Below are positions 33,115-42,307 of a DNA stretch of 64,000 nt, in pieces (the stretch's first letter is position 1; every line of letters starts with the position of its first letter). Made by a program: the position numbers and the translations under genes. Source of the DNA: Burkholderia cenocepacia (GTDB lineage: Bacteria > Pseudomonadota > Gammaproteobacteria > Burkholderiales > Burkholderiaceae); NCBI RefSeq assembly GCF_900446215.1, contig NZ_UAQZ01000013.1, positions 124,001 through 188,000 on the forward strand, in the 5' to 3' direction. The notes under the pieces were generated by a model. The model was not told where the DNA came from, searched no databases, and saw nothing but the letters and a program-made list of their open reading frames with translations.

Positions 33115-33981
33115 ATGCCAGCCATCACCGAACTCTTCGTCTACCCGATCAAATCCTGCGCCGGCATCGCGCTCACGCGCGCGCAACTGCTTGAAACGGG
33201 CCTCGCCTACGACCGCCACTGGCTGATCACCGATCCGCGCGGGCAGATGCTCACGCAGCGCACGCATCCGCGTCTCGCGCTGATCCGTCCGACACTCGAC
33301 AGCGATGCGCTCGTGCTGAACGCGCCGGGCATGCCGGCACTGCGCACGCCGCTCGACGGCGACGCGACGCCCGCCACGCCCAAGATGGCGGCGACCGTGT
33401 GGCGCGACACCGTCGACGCGATCGACACGGGCGCCGAAACGGCCGCGTGGCTCACCGAATTCCTCGGCGTGCCGACGAAGCTCGCGCGCTTCGGCCCCGA
33501 TGCACGCCGCGGCTGCAATCGCAAATGGACCGGCGAGATCGATACGCATACGCAGTTCGCGGACGGCTATCCGCTTTTGGTGATCGGCCAGTCGTCGCTC
33601 GACGACCTGAACGCGCGGCTTGCCGCGAAAGGCGCGCCGGCGATCCCGATGAACCGCTTCCGGCCGAACATCGTCGTGTCGGATCTCGACGCGTACGAAG
33701 AGGATTTCGTCGAGCATCTCGACACGCAAGGCGACACGCCGGTGCGACTGCGACTCGTGAAGCTGTGCACGCGCTGCCCGATGCCGACGATCGACCAGGC
33801 GACCGGCGCGCCCGATCCCGCATGGCCGCACGAGCCGACCGACACGATGCAGACCTATCGCGCGAATCCGAACTACGACGGTGCGCTGACGTTCGGCATC
33901 AATGCGATCGTCGTCGAAGGTGCGGGTGCGTGGCTCGAAGTCGGGCAGCCGGTCGAAGCGGAGATCGGCTTCGGCGATTGA
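33115..33981 (+). CDS. MOSC domain protein with N-terminal beta-barrel (YcbX-like)
   Basis: 288 residues. MOSC_N at residues 1-120 (ELFVYPIKSCAGIAL, YDRHWLITDPRGQMLTQRTHPRLALI), then the MOSC core with FADGYPLLVIGQSSLDDLNARL, MNRFRPNIVV and the conserved Cys pair region LVKLCTRCPMPTID. YcbX-type proteins are molybdenum-dependent N-hydroxylated-compound reductases; unlike the longer E. coli YcbX, no C-terminal ferredoxin domain is present here. Single gene ending in a convergent hairpin. Confidence 0.88.
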   Translation: MPAITELFVYPIKSCAGIALTRAQLLETGLAYDRHWLITDPRGQMLTQRTHPRLALIRPTLDSDALVLNAPGMPALRTPLDGDATPATPKMAATVWRDTVDAIDTGAETAAWLTEFLGVPTKLARFGPDARRGCNRKWTGEIDTHTQFADGYPLLVIGQSSLDDLNARLAAKGAPAIPMNRFRPNIVVSDLDAYEEDFVEHLDTQGDTPVRLRLVKLCTRCPMPTIDQATGAPDPAWPHEPTDTMQTYRANPNYDGALTFGINAIVVEGAGAWLEVGQPVEAEIGFGD

Positions 33982-33983
33982 GC

Positions 33984-34005
33984 CGGATAGCACTATCCGT
34001 TCCCT
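33984..34005. terminator. Short convergent hairpin
   Basis: CGGATAG (33984-33990), two bases, CTATCCG (33993-33999), followed by a T/C-rich stretch, in the 24 bp between convergent MOSC and histidine kinase genes. Confidence 0.5.
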
Positions 34006-35430
34006 TCACGCGGCGCGCGGCATCGCATCACTCACCGCCGCCGGCAGCCGGATCGTCACGATCAGCCCGCCGCCGGCCGCATCGGCCAGCGTCACGCTGC
34101 CCTGATGCACACGCGCGATTTCCCGCACGATCGACAACCCGAGCCCCGTTCCTTCGACCGTCTGCGTCTTGCTGCCGCGATGGAAGCGCTCGAACACCGC
34201 GTCGCGTTCGTCGGCCGGAATGCCGGGCCCGTTGTCGATCACGTCGAGCCGCGCGTCCGCGCCGTCGCGCGAGACGCGCACCGTGATCACCGCACGGTCG
34301 CCCGCATAACGGATCGCGTTGTCGATCAGGTTGCCGACCATTTCACCGAGCAAGTCGGACTGCCCAAGCACGTCGACGTCGGCCTCGTGCTCGAAGCCGA
34401 GATCGATGTCGCGTGCGCGCGCGACGGGCGACCAGTCGAGCGTCACGCTGCGCGCGAGCCGGTGCAGCGCGACCGGCTTGTGCGCGACCGCATGGCCGCT
34501 GTCCGAATCGAGCCGCGACAGCGACAGCAATTGCTGGACGATCTTCGCGGCCTGCCGCACCGCGCCGTTCGCGCGCCGCAGGTGCACGTTCGCGCGCGGC
34601 TGCTCGTCGGGCCGCAACGCGAGCTCGACGCCCGCCTGCACGGCCGCGAGCGGCGTCTTCAGCTGATGGGCCGCATCGGCGAAGAAACGCCGCCGCGCCA
34701 CCTGCATCCGCTGCGTGCGGCCGATGTACTGGTTGATCGAATCGACGAGCGGCGCGAGCTCGCTCGGCATCGCGCCGGTGTCGAGCGGCGTCGTGTCGTC
34801 CTCGCTGCGCGCGGCGACGGTGGCCGACAGCCGGTTCAGCGGCCGCAGCCCGCGGCCGACGCCGAGCCACACGATCCCGAGCGCCAGCACGACGAGCAGC
34901 CCTTCCTGCAGCAGCGACCCGATCAGGATCTCGCGCGCGAGCGCCTGGCGCGCCTCGATCGTCTCGCCGACCATCACCCAGACGATGCGCGACTGCGCGG
35001 TCGGCACGTCGTGCACCGGAATGCGCAGCGCGGCCATCCGCAATTGCTCGCCGCGATACACGACGTCGTAGTAGCGCGTGACGAACGGCGCGCCGTCGCC
35101 CGCGTCGCGCCCCTGCGGCAGCGGCAGGTCCGGATAGCCGGTGATCGTGTGGCCGTTGTCCTCGCGGATCAGGTAGTAGATCTTGCCGCCGTCGCTCGAT
35201 TCGAGCATTTCGAGCGCGAGATACGGCAGGTCGACCTCGACCTCGCCGTCGTTGAGCCGCACGCCTTCGCGGATCGACTTCAGCGACGACGACAGCGTGC
35301 GGTCGAACGCGACGTGCGCGGCGCTCATCGCACGCTGGTACGTGAGCCACGAGTCGAGCGCGAGCAGGCCGAGCAGCGGCAACAGCAGCCACAGCGCGAC
35401 CTGCGTGCGCAGGTTCGGGCGGGTCATCAT
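34006..35430 (-). CDS. TctE-type sensor histidine kinase
   Basis: 474 residues. One membrane segment at residues 12-30 (ALWLLLPLLGLLALDSWL), a periplasmic 2CSK-like sensor, a second segment near 170-190, and a HAMP-like linker. The kinase core has H-box AAHQLKTPLAAV, N-box NLIDNAIRYAGD and G-boxes DNGPGIPADE and GTGLGLSIV. It pairs with the response regulator 76 bp upstream on the same strand. TctE homologues respond to tricarboxylates, but the local transporters are of another family. Confidence 0.92.
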   Translation of the reverse strand: MMTRPNLRTQVALWLLLPLLGLLALDSWLTYQRAMSAAHVAFDRTLSSSLKSIREGVRLNDGEVEVDLPYLALEMLESSDGGKIYYLIREDNGHTITGYPDLPLPQGRDAGDGAPFVTRYYDVVYRGEQLRMAALRIPVHDVPTAQSRIVWVMVGETIEARQALAREILIGSLLQEGLLVVLALGIVWLGVGRGLRPLNRLSATVAARSEDDTTPLDTGAMPSELAPLVDSINQYIGRTQRMQVARRRFFADAAHQLKTPLAAVQAGVELALRPDEQPRANVHLRRANGAVRQAAKIVQQLLSLSRLDSDSGHAVAHKPVALHRLARSVTLDWSPVARARDIDLGFEHEADVDVLGQSDLLGEMVGNLIDNAIRYAGDRAVITVRVSRDGADARLDVIDNGPGIPADERDAVFERFHRGSKTQTVEGTGLGLSIVREIARVHQGSVTLADAAGGGLIVTIRLPAAVSDAMPRAA

Positions 35431-35506
35431 GCCTGCCGCCGCGCCGCCCCGAGGAACGCATGCGCTCCCTCGGGAGGCAGCGAATGACCGTGAGCGCGGG
35501 GGCCGC

Positions 35507-36187
35507 TCATTCAGCCGTCTCCGCCTTCGCTTCGAGCAGATAGCCCAGGCCGCGCAGCGTGACGATCGCGACGCCCGTGTTCTCCAGCTTCTTGCGCAAC
35601 CGGTACACGTAGATCTCGATCGCGTCCGCGTTGACCGATTCGTCGAGCCCGAAGATCTTCTCCGACAGCGTGTCCTTGTTGATCGCGCGACCGTTACGCA
35701 GGATCAGCACCTCGAGCACCGAGCGCTCGCGCGGCGTGAGCGACAGCGGCTCGCCCGCGAGATGGAAGCTGCGGTCGATACTGTCGTACGAAAGCGGCCC
35801 GCATTCGACGCGCGAATGCTCATGACCGAGGCTGCGCCGGATCAGCGCGCGGGCGCGCGCCTCCAGTTCGGTCAGCTCGAACGGCTTCGCGAGGTAGTCG
35901 TCGGCGCCGAGATCGAGCCCCTTCACGCGGTCCTCGACCGACCCGTGCGCGGTGAGGATCAGCACCGGCACCGGATTGCGGCGCGCACGCAATCGCCGCA
36001 GCACCTCCAGCCCGTCGAGCTTCGGCAACCCGAGATCGAGGATCACCAGCGCGTAGTCCTGCGTGCGCAGCACGTGGTCCGCCGCCTCGCCGTCGGCCAT
36101 GTGATCGACCGCGAAGCGCGCGGCGCTCAGCGCGTCGTTCAGCGACTGGGCCAGGTTCGGGTTGTCTTCGACGAGCAGCACACGCAT
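35507..36187 (-). CDS. TctD-type OmpR-family response regulator
   Basis: 226 residues. Receiver domain with phospho-acceptor Asp in VILDLGLPKLDG and KPF in ADDYLAKPFEL, then an OmpR/PhoB winged helix (LSLTPRERSVLEVLILRNGRAINKDTLSEKIFG, ADAIEIYVYRLRKKLE). It lies first in the pair with the histidine kinase. Possible targets are the FbpABC-type importer and porin at 39.3-44.6 kb; this is only positional inference. Confidence 0.93.
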   Translation of the reverse strand: MRVLLVEDNPNLAQSLNDALSAARFAVDHMADGEAADHVLRTQDYALVILDLGLPKLDGLEVLRRLRARRNPVPVLILTAHGSVEDRVKGLDLGADDYLAKPFELTELEARARALIRRSLGHEHSRVECGPLSYDSIDRSFHLAGEPLSLTPRERSVLEVLILRNGRAINKDTLSEKIFGLDESVNADAIEIYVYRLRKKLENTGVAIVTLRGLGYLLEAKAETAE

Positions 36188-36314
36188 GGGGGTTCCGGTA
36201 AGGTCAGCGAACAGCCCGCTACATTACATGATCCTTTCCGTCTCCACGCCTCGCGGAAACACGGGTTGCGCGGGTGTCGCGAACCCGCCGCGCGTGATGC
36301 CGGCCGGCTGCGCC

Positions 36315-37550
36315 TCAGCGTTCGGCCGCCGCACGGTTGCGCGCCACGATGCGCGCCTCGCCGGCCACGCCGCGCTCGCGAAAACCGGCCACCACCGCGA
36401 CGAACGCGATGCTCGCGCCGGCCGTGACGACGATCATCGGGTGCGCGGTACCGTCCGACAGCCACACCAGCACGCCGCCGCACGCGGCCGTGATCGCCAT
36501 CTGGATAAAGAAGAACAGCCCCGACGCGGTGCCGGCGATCTGCGTGTACGGCTGCATCACCGCGAACTGGCAGGCCGGAATCGCGATCCCGACCGCGATC
36601 ATCACGACGAACATCGGCACGACGAGCGCCGTCACCGACGTCGGAGCGATCGCGCCGCCGACCCACAGCGCGGCGGCGCCGGCCAGATTGGCGACCGCCG
36701 CCGCCGCGATGACCGAATCGGCGGACCAGCGCGCGCTGGTCCGCGCGAACGCATTCGAGCCGATCAGGTAGCCGAGCACGGTCACGCCGAAGATCGCTGC
36801 ATAGACCGGCCCGGACACGCCGATGTGCCGCTGGAACAGCGTCGACGATTCCGCGATGAACGGATAGTAGGTGCAGTAGGCAAAGCTGATCGCGAATGAA
36901 TAGCGCAGGAAACGCCGGTCGCGCAGCAGGCCGGCGTAGGTCCGCAGCAGCCCGGCGCCGGCGGGCGGCCGCGCGTCGCGTTCACGGGTTTCAGGCAGGT
37001 AGCGCAGCACCATCGCGGTCGCGACCAGCCCGCCCGCCGCCAGCCAGCCGAACACGCCGCGCCAGCCGAGCCACTCGGCAATCGCGCTGCCGGCCAGCGG
37101 CGCGACCACCGGCGACAGCGCCATGCCGGCCGAAATATGCCCGAGCATCGTGGCCTGCGTCGCGGCCGGAAAGCGCTCGCGCACGATCACGCGGCCGATC
37201 ACCGTGCCGCTGCAGCCGCCCAGCGCCTGGCACACGCGCGCGGCGATCAGCGCCGGGATGCTGGTCGACCATGCGCACGCGACGCTCGCGACGACGTACA
37301 GGCACAGGCCGCCGAGCAGCACCGGGCGTCGGCCGTAGCGGTCGGACAGCGGCCCCGACACCAGCATCGACAGCGCATAGCCGACCATGTAGAGGGTCAG
37401 CGTGAGTTGCAACTGCGCGTCGGTGCCGTGCAGCGCATCTGCCATCGCGGGCAGCGACGGCAGGTACGCATCGATCGTGACGCGCGGCAGGCACACGACG
37501 AGCATCAACAGGAACAGCCAGCCCCGGCGGGGTAGTGAGCGCGTCTTCAT
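36315..37550 (-). CDS. Bcr/CflA family MFS efflux transporter
   Basis: 411 residues with 12 membrane segments. Bcr/CflA markers: DAYLPSLPAMADALHG near the first loop, MVGYALSMLVSGPLSDRYGRRPVLLGG (motif A), ARVCQALGGCSGTVIGRVIVRERF and GHISAGMALSPVVAPLAG (motif C). Drug or metabolite efflux by H+ antiport. It is divergent from a MocR regulator with 101 bp between, so it is probably that regulator's target. Start ATG 37548-37550 gives a normal N-terminus. Confidence 0.92.
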   Translation of the reverse strand: MKTRSLPRRGWLFLLMLVVCLPRVTIDAYLPSLPAMADALHGTDAQLQLTLTLYMVGYALSMLVSGPLSDRYGRRPVLLGGLCLYVVASVACAWSTSIPALIAARVCQALGGCSGTVIGRVIVRERFPAATQATMLGHISAGMALSPVVAPLAGSAIAEWLGWRGVFGWLAAGGLVATAMVLRYLPETRERDARPPAGAGLLRTYAGLLRDRRFLRYSFAISFAYCTYYPFIAESSTLFQRHIGVSGPVYAAIFGVTVLGYLIGSNAFARTSARWSADSVIAAAAVANLAGAAALWVGGAIAPTSVTALVVPMFVVMIAVGIAIPACQFAVMQPYTQIAGTASGLFFFIQMAITAACGGVLVWLSDGTAHPMIVVTAGASIAFVAVVAGFRERGVAGEARIVARNRAAAER

Positions 37551-37619
37551 GCGGTAGGTCCGTGTGGGTCGGATGAGTGGGGTCGACAGCAATCTAAGGC
37601 GAAAGTGATATAAGCTGAA

Positions 37620-37652
37620 GGACCATTAAATCGCCCATTGACTGGACCACTA
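37620..37652. promoter_or_regulatory. GGACCA direct repeats, probable MocR operator
   Basis: GGACCATTA at 37620-37628 and GGACCACTA at 37644-37652, 24 bp apart, in the divergent MFS/MocR region. The second overlaps the MocR start codon. Direct repeats of this kind are typical of MocR/PdxR binding sites and would allow autoregulation. Confidence 0.55.
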
Positions 37653-39130
37653 TGCCGCGAGGCAAAGCCGCGATTCCGCTGGACCTGCCGCGCCCTGCCG
37701 GGCTGTCGGGCGGCAGCCCGCAGTCGAAGCAGGAATGCATCGCCGACACGATTCGCGACGCGATCCTGAAACGCCTGCTGCCGGGCGACAGCCCGCTGCC
37801 GTCGAGCCGGACGCTGGCCGCGCGCTGGGATGTCGCGCGCGGCACCGTCGAAGCGGCGTACGACATCCTGTGCGCCGAGGGTTACATCGCCCGTACGCAA
37901 GGGTCCGGCACGCGCGTGTGCGCGGTCGTGCCGGACAGCTATCTGCGCGCGACGGCTCAGTCGCGCGGCGGCGCCCCGCGCCCCATCCCGGCTTCGCCGG
38001 CGCCGGCCGCCCCGGCCGAGCCCGAGCACGGCGTGCGCCCCGGCGTCCCGTTCGTCGCGCGGCTCGCCGATCCCGGCCTGCTGCCGATGCAGCAATGGAA
38101 GAAGGCGCTCGGCGCCAGCCTGCTCGCCGCGACGGCGGACGATCTCGGCGCGACGCCGGCGCAAGGCGTCGAGGGCCTGCGCGCGGGAATCGCCGCGTAC
38201 CTGCGGGAATACCGCGGCATCCCGTGCGGGGCCGCCGACATCGTCATCACGACCGGGATCCGCCACGCGATCGACCTCGTCGCACGCACGCTGCTCGCGC
38301 CCGGCTCGACGGTGCTGATGGAAGACCCCGGCTATGCGTCGGCGTGGCAGATCTTCACGTTCGCGGGCGCGACCGTGATCGACGTGCCGGTCGACCGGGA
38401 AGGAATCGATACCGCGTCGCTGGAGCGCCATCCCGATGCGCGCGCCGCGTACGTGACACCCGCCCATCAGGCGCCGCTCGGCGTCACGATGTCGGTCTCG
38501 CGCCGGCTCGAACTGCTCGACTGGGCGCAGCGCCACCGCACGTGGATCATCGAGGACGACTACGACGGCGAATTCAGCTACCAGACCGCCCCGCTGCCCG
38601 CGCTGAAATCGCTCGACGCGTGCGACCGCGTGATCTATTGCGGGTCGTTCAACAAGACGCTGTTTTCCGGGCTGCGCATCGGTTTCATGGTGGTGCCGGC
38701 GGCACTGCGGCCGGCGCTGTCCGCCGTCTGGCACGCGACCGCGCGCTCGGTCGGCGTCGCGCCCCAGCTGGCGCTGGCCCGCTTCATCGGCCACGGCGAT
38801 TTCGCGAAGCACCTGCGCGCCGCCCGCCACGCGTACCGCCAGCGGCGCGACATCGTGCTCGACCAGTTGGCCAAACATGCCGGCGGCCGGTACACGGTGA
38901 CCGGCGAGCACGCGGGCTTTCATTTCGTGCTGTGGCTGCCGCCCGGCCTCGACGACGCGGGCTGGGTCGCGCAAGCCCGCGCGGCCGGCATCGCGCTGCA
39001 GCCGATCCGCGGCTTCTGTCGAAGCGCCCGGTGCGAAGCGGGCGTCGTCGTCGGCTATGCCGCGCTGACGGCCGCGCACGCGCGGCATGGCGGCCGCGTC
39101 CTCGGCCAGTTGCTGGCCGCCTCCGCATAG
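37652..39130 (+). CDS. MocR/PdxR-type regulator
   Basis: 492 residues. GntR winged helix at about 20-90 (DTIRDAILKRLLPGDSPLPSSRTLAARWDVARGTVEAAYDIL), then an aminotransferase-fold domain with EDDYDGEFSYQT and PLP-lysine in CGSFNKTLFSGLRIGF. It is divergent from the Bcr/CflA exporter, the likely target. It differs from the MocR protein at 14 kb throughout, so the two are separate subfamilies, not a local duplication. Confidence 0.92.
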   Translation: MPRGKAAIPLDLPRPAGLSGGSPQSKQECIADTIRDAILKRLLPGDSPLPSSRTLAARWDVARGTVEAAYDILCAEGYIARTQGSGTRVCAVVPDSYLRATAQSRGGAPRPIPASPAPAAPAEPEHGVRPGVPFVARLADPGLLPMQQWKKALGASLLAATADDLGATPAQGVEGLRAGIAAYLREYRGIPCGAADIVITTGIRHAIDLVARTLLAPGSTVLMEDPGYASAWQIFTFAGATVIDVPVDREGIDTASLERHPDARAAYVTPAHQAPLGVTMSVSRRLELLDWAQRHRTWIIEDDYDGEFSYQTAPLPALKSLDACDRVIYCGSFNKTLFSGLRIGFMVVPAALRPALSAVWHATARSVGVAPQLALARFIGHGDFAKHLRAARHAYRQRRDIVLDQLAKHAGGRYTVTGEHAGFHFVLWLPPGLDDAGWVAQARAAGIALQPIRGFCRSARCEAGVVVGYAALTAAHARHGGRVLGQLLAASA

Positions 39131-39326
39131 CGCGCGACCACGCGCCGCGTCCTCCCCCTTCTCGCCCCGCCTCACGCCGCGCAACCCGCGGCGGCGGCCG
39201 CGTCGACCTCGGGAAATCCATGACACGGACGGCGCGATTGCGCATCGGAATGAAAGCAGGCTGAAAGTGCCCCGCAATTAACATCCGCGTCACTCGAACA
39301 AAACCCACGCATCACTGGAGGAAGAC

Positions 39327-40427
39327 ATGCCGTTTGCACCGAAGCAACTCGCCGCCGCGCTCGCGGTCGTTCTGGGCACTGCCGCCGGCAGCGCCGTCGC
39401 GCAGGTTCCGGCCGGCTACCCGGGGAACTACCAGGGCGTGATCGACGCCGCGAAGAAGGAAGGCAAGCTGATCGTCTACTCGACCACCGACACGGGCCTC
39501 GTGCGTCCGCTGATCAAGGACTTCGAAAGCCTGTACGGCGTGAAAGTCGAGTACAACGACATGAACAGCACCGAGCTGTACAACCGCTACATCAGCGAGA
39601 ACGCAGCGAGCAGCACCAGCGCCGACGTGCTGTGGAGCTCGGCGATGGACCTGCAGGTCAAGCTCGTCAACGACGGCCTGATGGCGTCCTACGATTCGCC
39701 CGAAAGCCCGAACGTGCCGCAATGGGCGCAGTACCAGAAGCAGGCGTACGGCACGACGTTCGAACCGCTGGCGATCGTCTACAACAAGCGCCTGATCCCC
39801 GAGAACGAGGTGCCGAAGACCCGCGCCGACCTGATCAAGCTGCTCACCACGCAGGCCGACAAGTTCAAGGGCAAGGTCACGACCTACGACATCGAGAAAT
39901 CGGGCGTCGGCTTCAACTACCTGACGCAGGACGCGCACGTGAACGAGAAGGTCACGTGGGAACTCGTGAAGGCGATCGGCGCGACCGGCCCGAAGCTGCA
40001 GTCGAGCACGGGCGCGATGATGGAGCGCATCTCGTCGGGCGAGAACCTGATCGGCTACAACATCATCGGGTCGTATGCGTACGCGAAGGCGAAGAAGGAC
40101 AAGTCGATCGGCTACGTGTTTCCGAAGGACTACACGCAGGTCGTGAGCCGCCTCGCCACGGTATCGAAGAAGGCGAAGAACCCGAACGCCGCGAAGCTGT
40201 GGGTCGACTACCTGCTGTCGAAACGCGGCCAGACGCTGATCGCGAACCAGGCGAACCTGTACGCGATCCGCACGGACGTGAGCGGCGAAACGTCGGCCGC
40301 GAGCCTCACGAAGGAGCTCGGCGATTCGCTGAAGCCGATCCAGATCGGCACCGGTCTGCTCGTCTATCTCGACCAGTCGAAGCGCCTCGCGTTCCTGAAG
40401 CAATGGCAGCAGGCGATCAAGCGCTGA
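39327..40427 (+). CDS. FbpA-type ABC extracellular solute-binding protein
   Basis: 366 residues with a signal peptide (LAAALAVVLGTAAGSAVAQ). Family-1 binding protein of the iron/phospho-organic group: AKKEGKLIVYSTTDTGLVRPLIKDFESLYGVKVEYNDMNSTELYNRYISENA and ADVLWSSAMDLQ. The Tyr-Tyr pair that binds Fe3+ in FbpA is not evident (the corresponding region reads IIGSYAYAKA), so iron may not be the ligand. It is the first gene of a cluster with fused permease, ATPase and porin. Confidence 0.87.
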   Translation: MPFAPKQLAAALAVVLGTAAGSAVAQVPAGYPGNYQGVIDAAKKEGKLIVYSTTDTGLVRPLIKDFESLYGVKVEYNDMNSTELYNRYISENAASSTSADVLWSSAMDLQVKLVNDGLMASYDSPESPNVPQWAQYQKQAYGTTFEPLAIVYNKRLIPENEVPKTRADLIKLLTTQADKFKGKVTTYDIEKSGVGFNYLTQDAHVNEKVTWELVKAIGATGPKLQSSTGAMMERISSGENLIGYNIIGSYAYAKAKKDKSIGYVFPKDYTQVVSRLATVSKKAKNPNAAKLWVDYLLSKRGQTLIANQANLYAIRTDVSGETSAASLTKELGDSLKPIQIGTGLLVYLDQSKRLAFLKQWQQAIKR

Positions 40428-40447
40428 TGCGCTGAGCCGCTGACCTC

Positions 40448-40477
40448 GGCCGCCCGCCGCACGTCGCGCGGGCGGCC
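40448..40477 (+). terminator. Intercistronic hairpin (attenuator-like)
   Basis: GGCCGCCCG (40448-40456) pairs with CGGGCGGCC (40469-40477), 12-base loop. It follows the binding-protein stop by about 20 bp, with a pyrimidine-rich tail but no T-run. It probably limits read-through into the permease gene, or protects the upstream mRNA, giving excess binding protein. Confidence 0.5.
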
Positions 40478-40502
40478 CCTTCCCCTTACCGACTTCCTTG
40501 AG

Positions 40503-40522
40503 GCGGCCATCCGGATGGCCGC
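40503..40522. promoter_or_regulatory. Perfect 20-bp palindrome next to the permease ribosome site
   Basis: GCGGCCATCCGGATGGCCGC is its own reverse complement. In RNA it would give an 8-bp stem with a CCGG tetraloop. The AGGGG ribosome site follows immediately (40523-40527) and the ATG is at 40535. It could be an operator or a translation-modulating hairpin. Confidence 0.55.
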
Positions 40523-40534
40523 AGGGGCGAACTC

Positions 40535-42307
40535 ATGCTTTCAACCAGCACCCGCGGCACGGCACCGGCCGTTCCGCCCGCCACCGGCCCGCGCGACGCG
40601 ATTCCCGCGCTGCCGGTCAGCAGCCTGCAGCCGCTCGCCGGCATGCTGCGCTGGATCGTCGTCGCGGTCCTGACCGTCGCGGTCGCGCTGCCGCTCGGCT
40701 TCATCCTGTTCCAGAGCCTGCTGTCCGCGCCGTTCTTCGATGCGAACAAGACGCTCGGCATCGAAGGCTTCCGCTTCATCTTCAGCGATCCCGACTTCTG
40801 GTCGGCCGTGAAGAACTCGTTCATCATCGCCGGCGGGATGCTGTTCATCTCGATCCCGCTCGGCGGCATCCTCGCGTTCCTGATGGTGCGCACCGACCTG
40901 CCCGGCCGCCGCTGGCTCGAACCGCTGCTGCTCACGCCGGTGTTCGTGTCGCCGATGGTGCTCGCGTTCGGCTACGTGGTCGCGGCCGGCCCGGTCGGCT
41001 TCTACTCGGTGTGGTTCAAGGAACTGTTCGGGGTGCAGAACGTGCCCTGGAACGTGTATTCGATCTTCGCGATCACGGTGATCGTCGGCCTCACGCACGT
41101 GCCGCACGTGTACCTGTATTCGTCGGCCGCGCTGCGCAACCTCGGCTCGGACGTCGAGGAAGCCGCCCGCGTGACGGGCGCCCGCCCGTTCCGCGTCGCG
41201 CTCGACGTGAGCCTGCCGATGACGATGCCCGCGCTGCTGTTCGCCGGCGTGCTGGTGTTCTTCCTCGGCTTCGAGGTGTTCGGGCTGCCGCTCGTGCTCG
41301 GCGATCCGGAAGGCCACCTCGTGCTCGCGACCTACCTGTACAAGCTGACCAACAAGCTCGGCGTGCCGTCGTATCACCTGATGGCCGCGGTCGCGGTGTG
41401 CATCGTCGCGATCACGTTCCCGCTCGTGCTGCTGCAGCGCCGCCTGCTGAAGACCGCGAACCGCTTCGTCACCGTGAAGGGCAAGGCCGGCCGCGCGACG
41501 GTGCTGCCGCTCGGCGTGTGGCGCTGGGTCGCGCTCGCGATCGTCGCGCTGTGGCTGATGCTGACCGTGATCGTGCCGATCTCGGGCATCGTGCTGCGCG
41601 CGTTCGTGACCAACTGGGGCGAAGGCGTGCCGCTCGCCGACGTGCTGACGCTGTCGAACTTCATCGAACTGTTCGAGCAGGACAACCTGGTGCGCGCGAT
41701 CGTCAACACGCTCGGCATCGGCGTGATCGGCGGCGCGCTCGCGATCGGCTTCTACTCGCTCGTCGCGTTCGCCGGCCACCGCCGCCCCGACTGGGCGACC
41801 AAGCTGCTCGACTACCTCGTGCTGCTGCCGCGCGCGGTGCCGGGTCTCCTCGCCGGTCTCGCGTTCCTGTGGATCTTCCTGTTCGTGCCCGGCCTGCGCG
41901 AGCTGAAGAACTCGATGTGGAGCATCTGGATCGCGTACACGGTCGTGTGGCTCGCGTACGGGATGCGGCTCATCCAGAGCGCGCTGCTGCAGGTCGGCCC
42001 CGAGCTCGAGGAAGCCGGCCGCAGCGTCGGCGCGACCCGCAGCCGCGTATCGCTCGACGTGACGCTGCCGCTCGTGCGCTTCGGCCTGCTCGCCGCTTGG
42101 CTCCTGATCTTCATGATCTTCGAGCGCGAATACTCGACGGCCGTCTACCTGCTGTCGCCCGGCACCGAAGTGATCGGCGCGCTGCTCGTGTCGCTGTGGG
42201 CGACCGGCGCCGTCGACCAGGTCGCCGCGCTCTCTGTCATCAACATCGCGATGGTCGGCGCCGGTCTCGGCGTGGCCCTGCGCTTCGGAGTGAAACTTCA
42301 TGGATAA
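40535..42307 (+). CDS. Fused double-domain ABC permease (FbpB type)
   Basis: 590 residues with about 12 membrane segments in two homologous halves. Each half has the coupling motif: EEAARVTGARPFRVALDVSLPMTMPALL near 210-240 and EEAGRSVGATRSRVSLDVTLPLVRFGLL near 495-525. Such fusion is usual for FbpB and related importers of Fe3+, phosphoglycerate or aminoethylphosphonate. It overlaps the ATPase gene by 8 bp. Substrate not determinable from sequence. Confidence 0.92.
   Translation: MLSTSTRGTAPAVPPATGPRDAIPALPVSSLQPLAGMLRWIVVAVLTVAVALPLGFILFQSLLSAPFFDANKTLGIEGFRFIFSDPDFWSAVKNSFIIAGGMLFISIPLGGILAFLMVRTDLPGRRWLEPLLLTPVFVSPMVLAFGYVVAAGPVGFYSVWFKELFGVQNVPWNVYSIFAITVIVGLTHVPHVYLYSSAALRNLGSDVEEAARVTGARPFRVALDVSLPMTMPALLFAGVLVFFLGFEVFGLPLVLGDPEGHLVLATYLYKLTNKLGVPSYHLMAAVAVCIVAITFPLVLLQRRLLKTANRFVTVKGKAGRATVLPLGVWRWVALAIVALWLMLTVIVPISGIVLRAFVTNWGEGVPLADVLTLSNFIELFEQDNLVRAIVNTLGIGVIGGALAIGFYSLVAFAGHRRPDWATKLLDYLVLLPRAVPGLLAGLAFLWIFLFVPGLRELKNSMWSIWIAYTVVWLAYGMRLIQSALLQVGPELEEAGRSVGATRSRVSLDVTLPLVRFGLLAAWLLIFMIFEREYSTAVYLLSPGTEVIGALLVSLWATGAVDQVAALSVINIAMVGAGLGVALRFGVKLHG

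Noticed and set aside
37620-37652. GGACCA repeats as a mobile-element end
   Set aside because: No transposase, target duplication or matching end nearby; regulator context explains them better.
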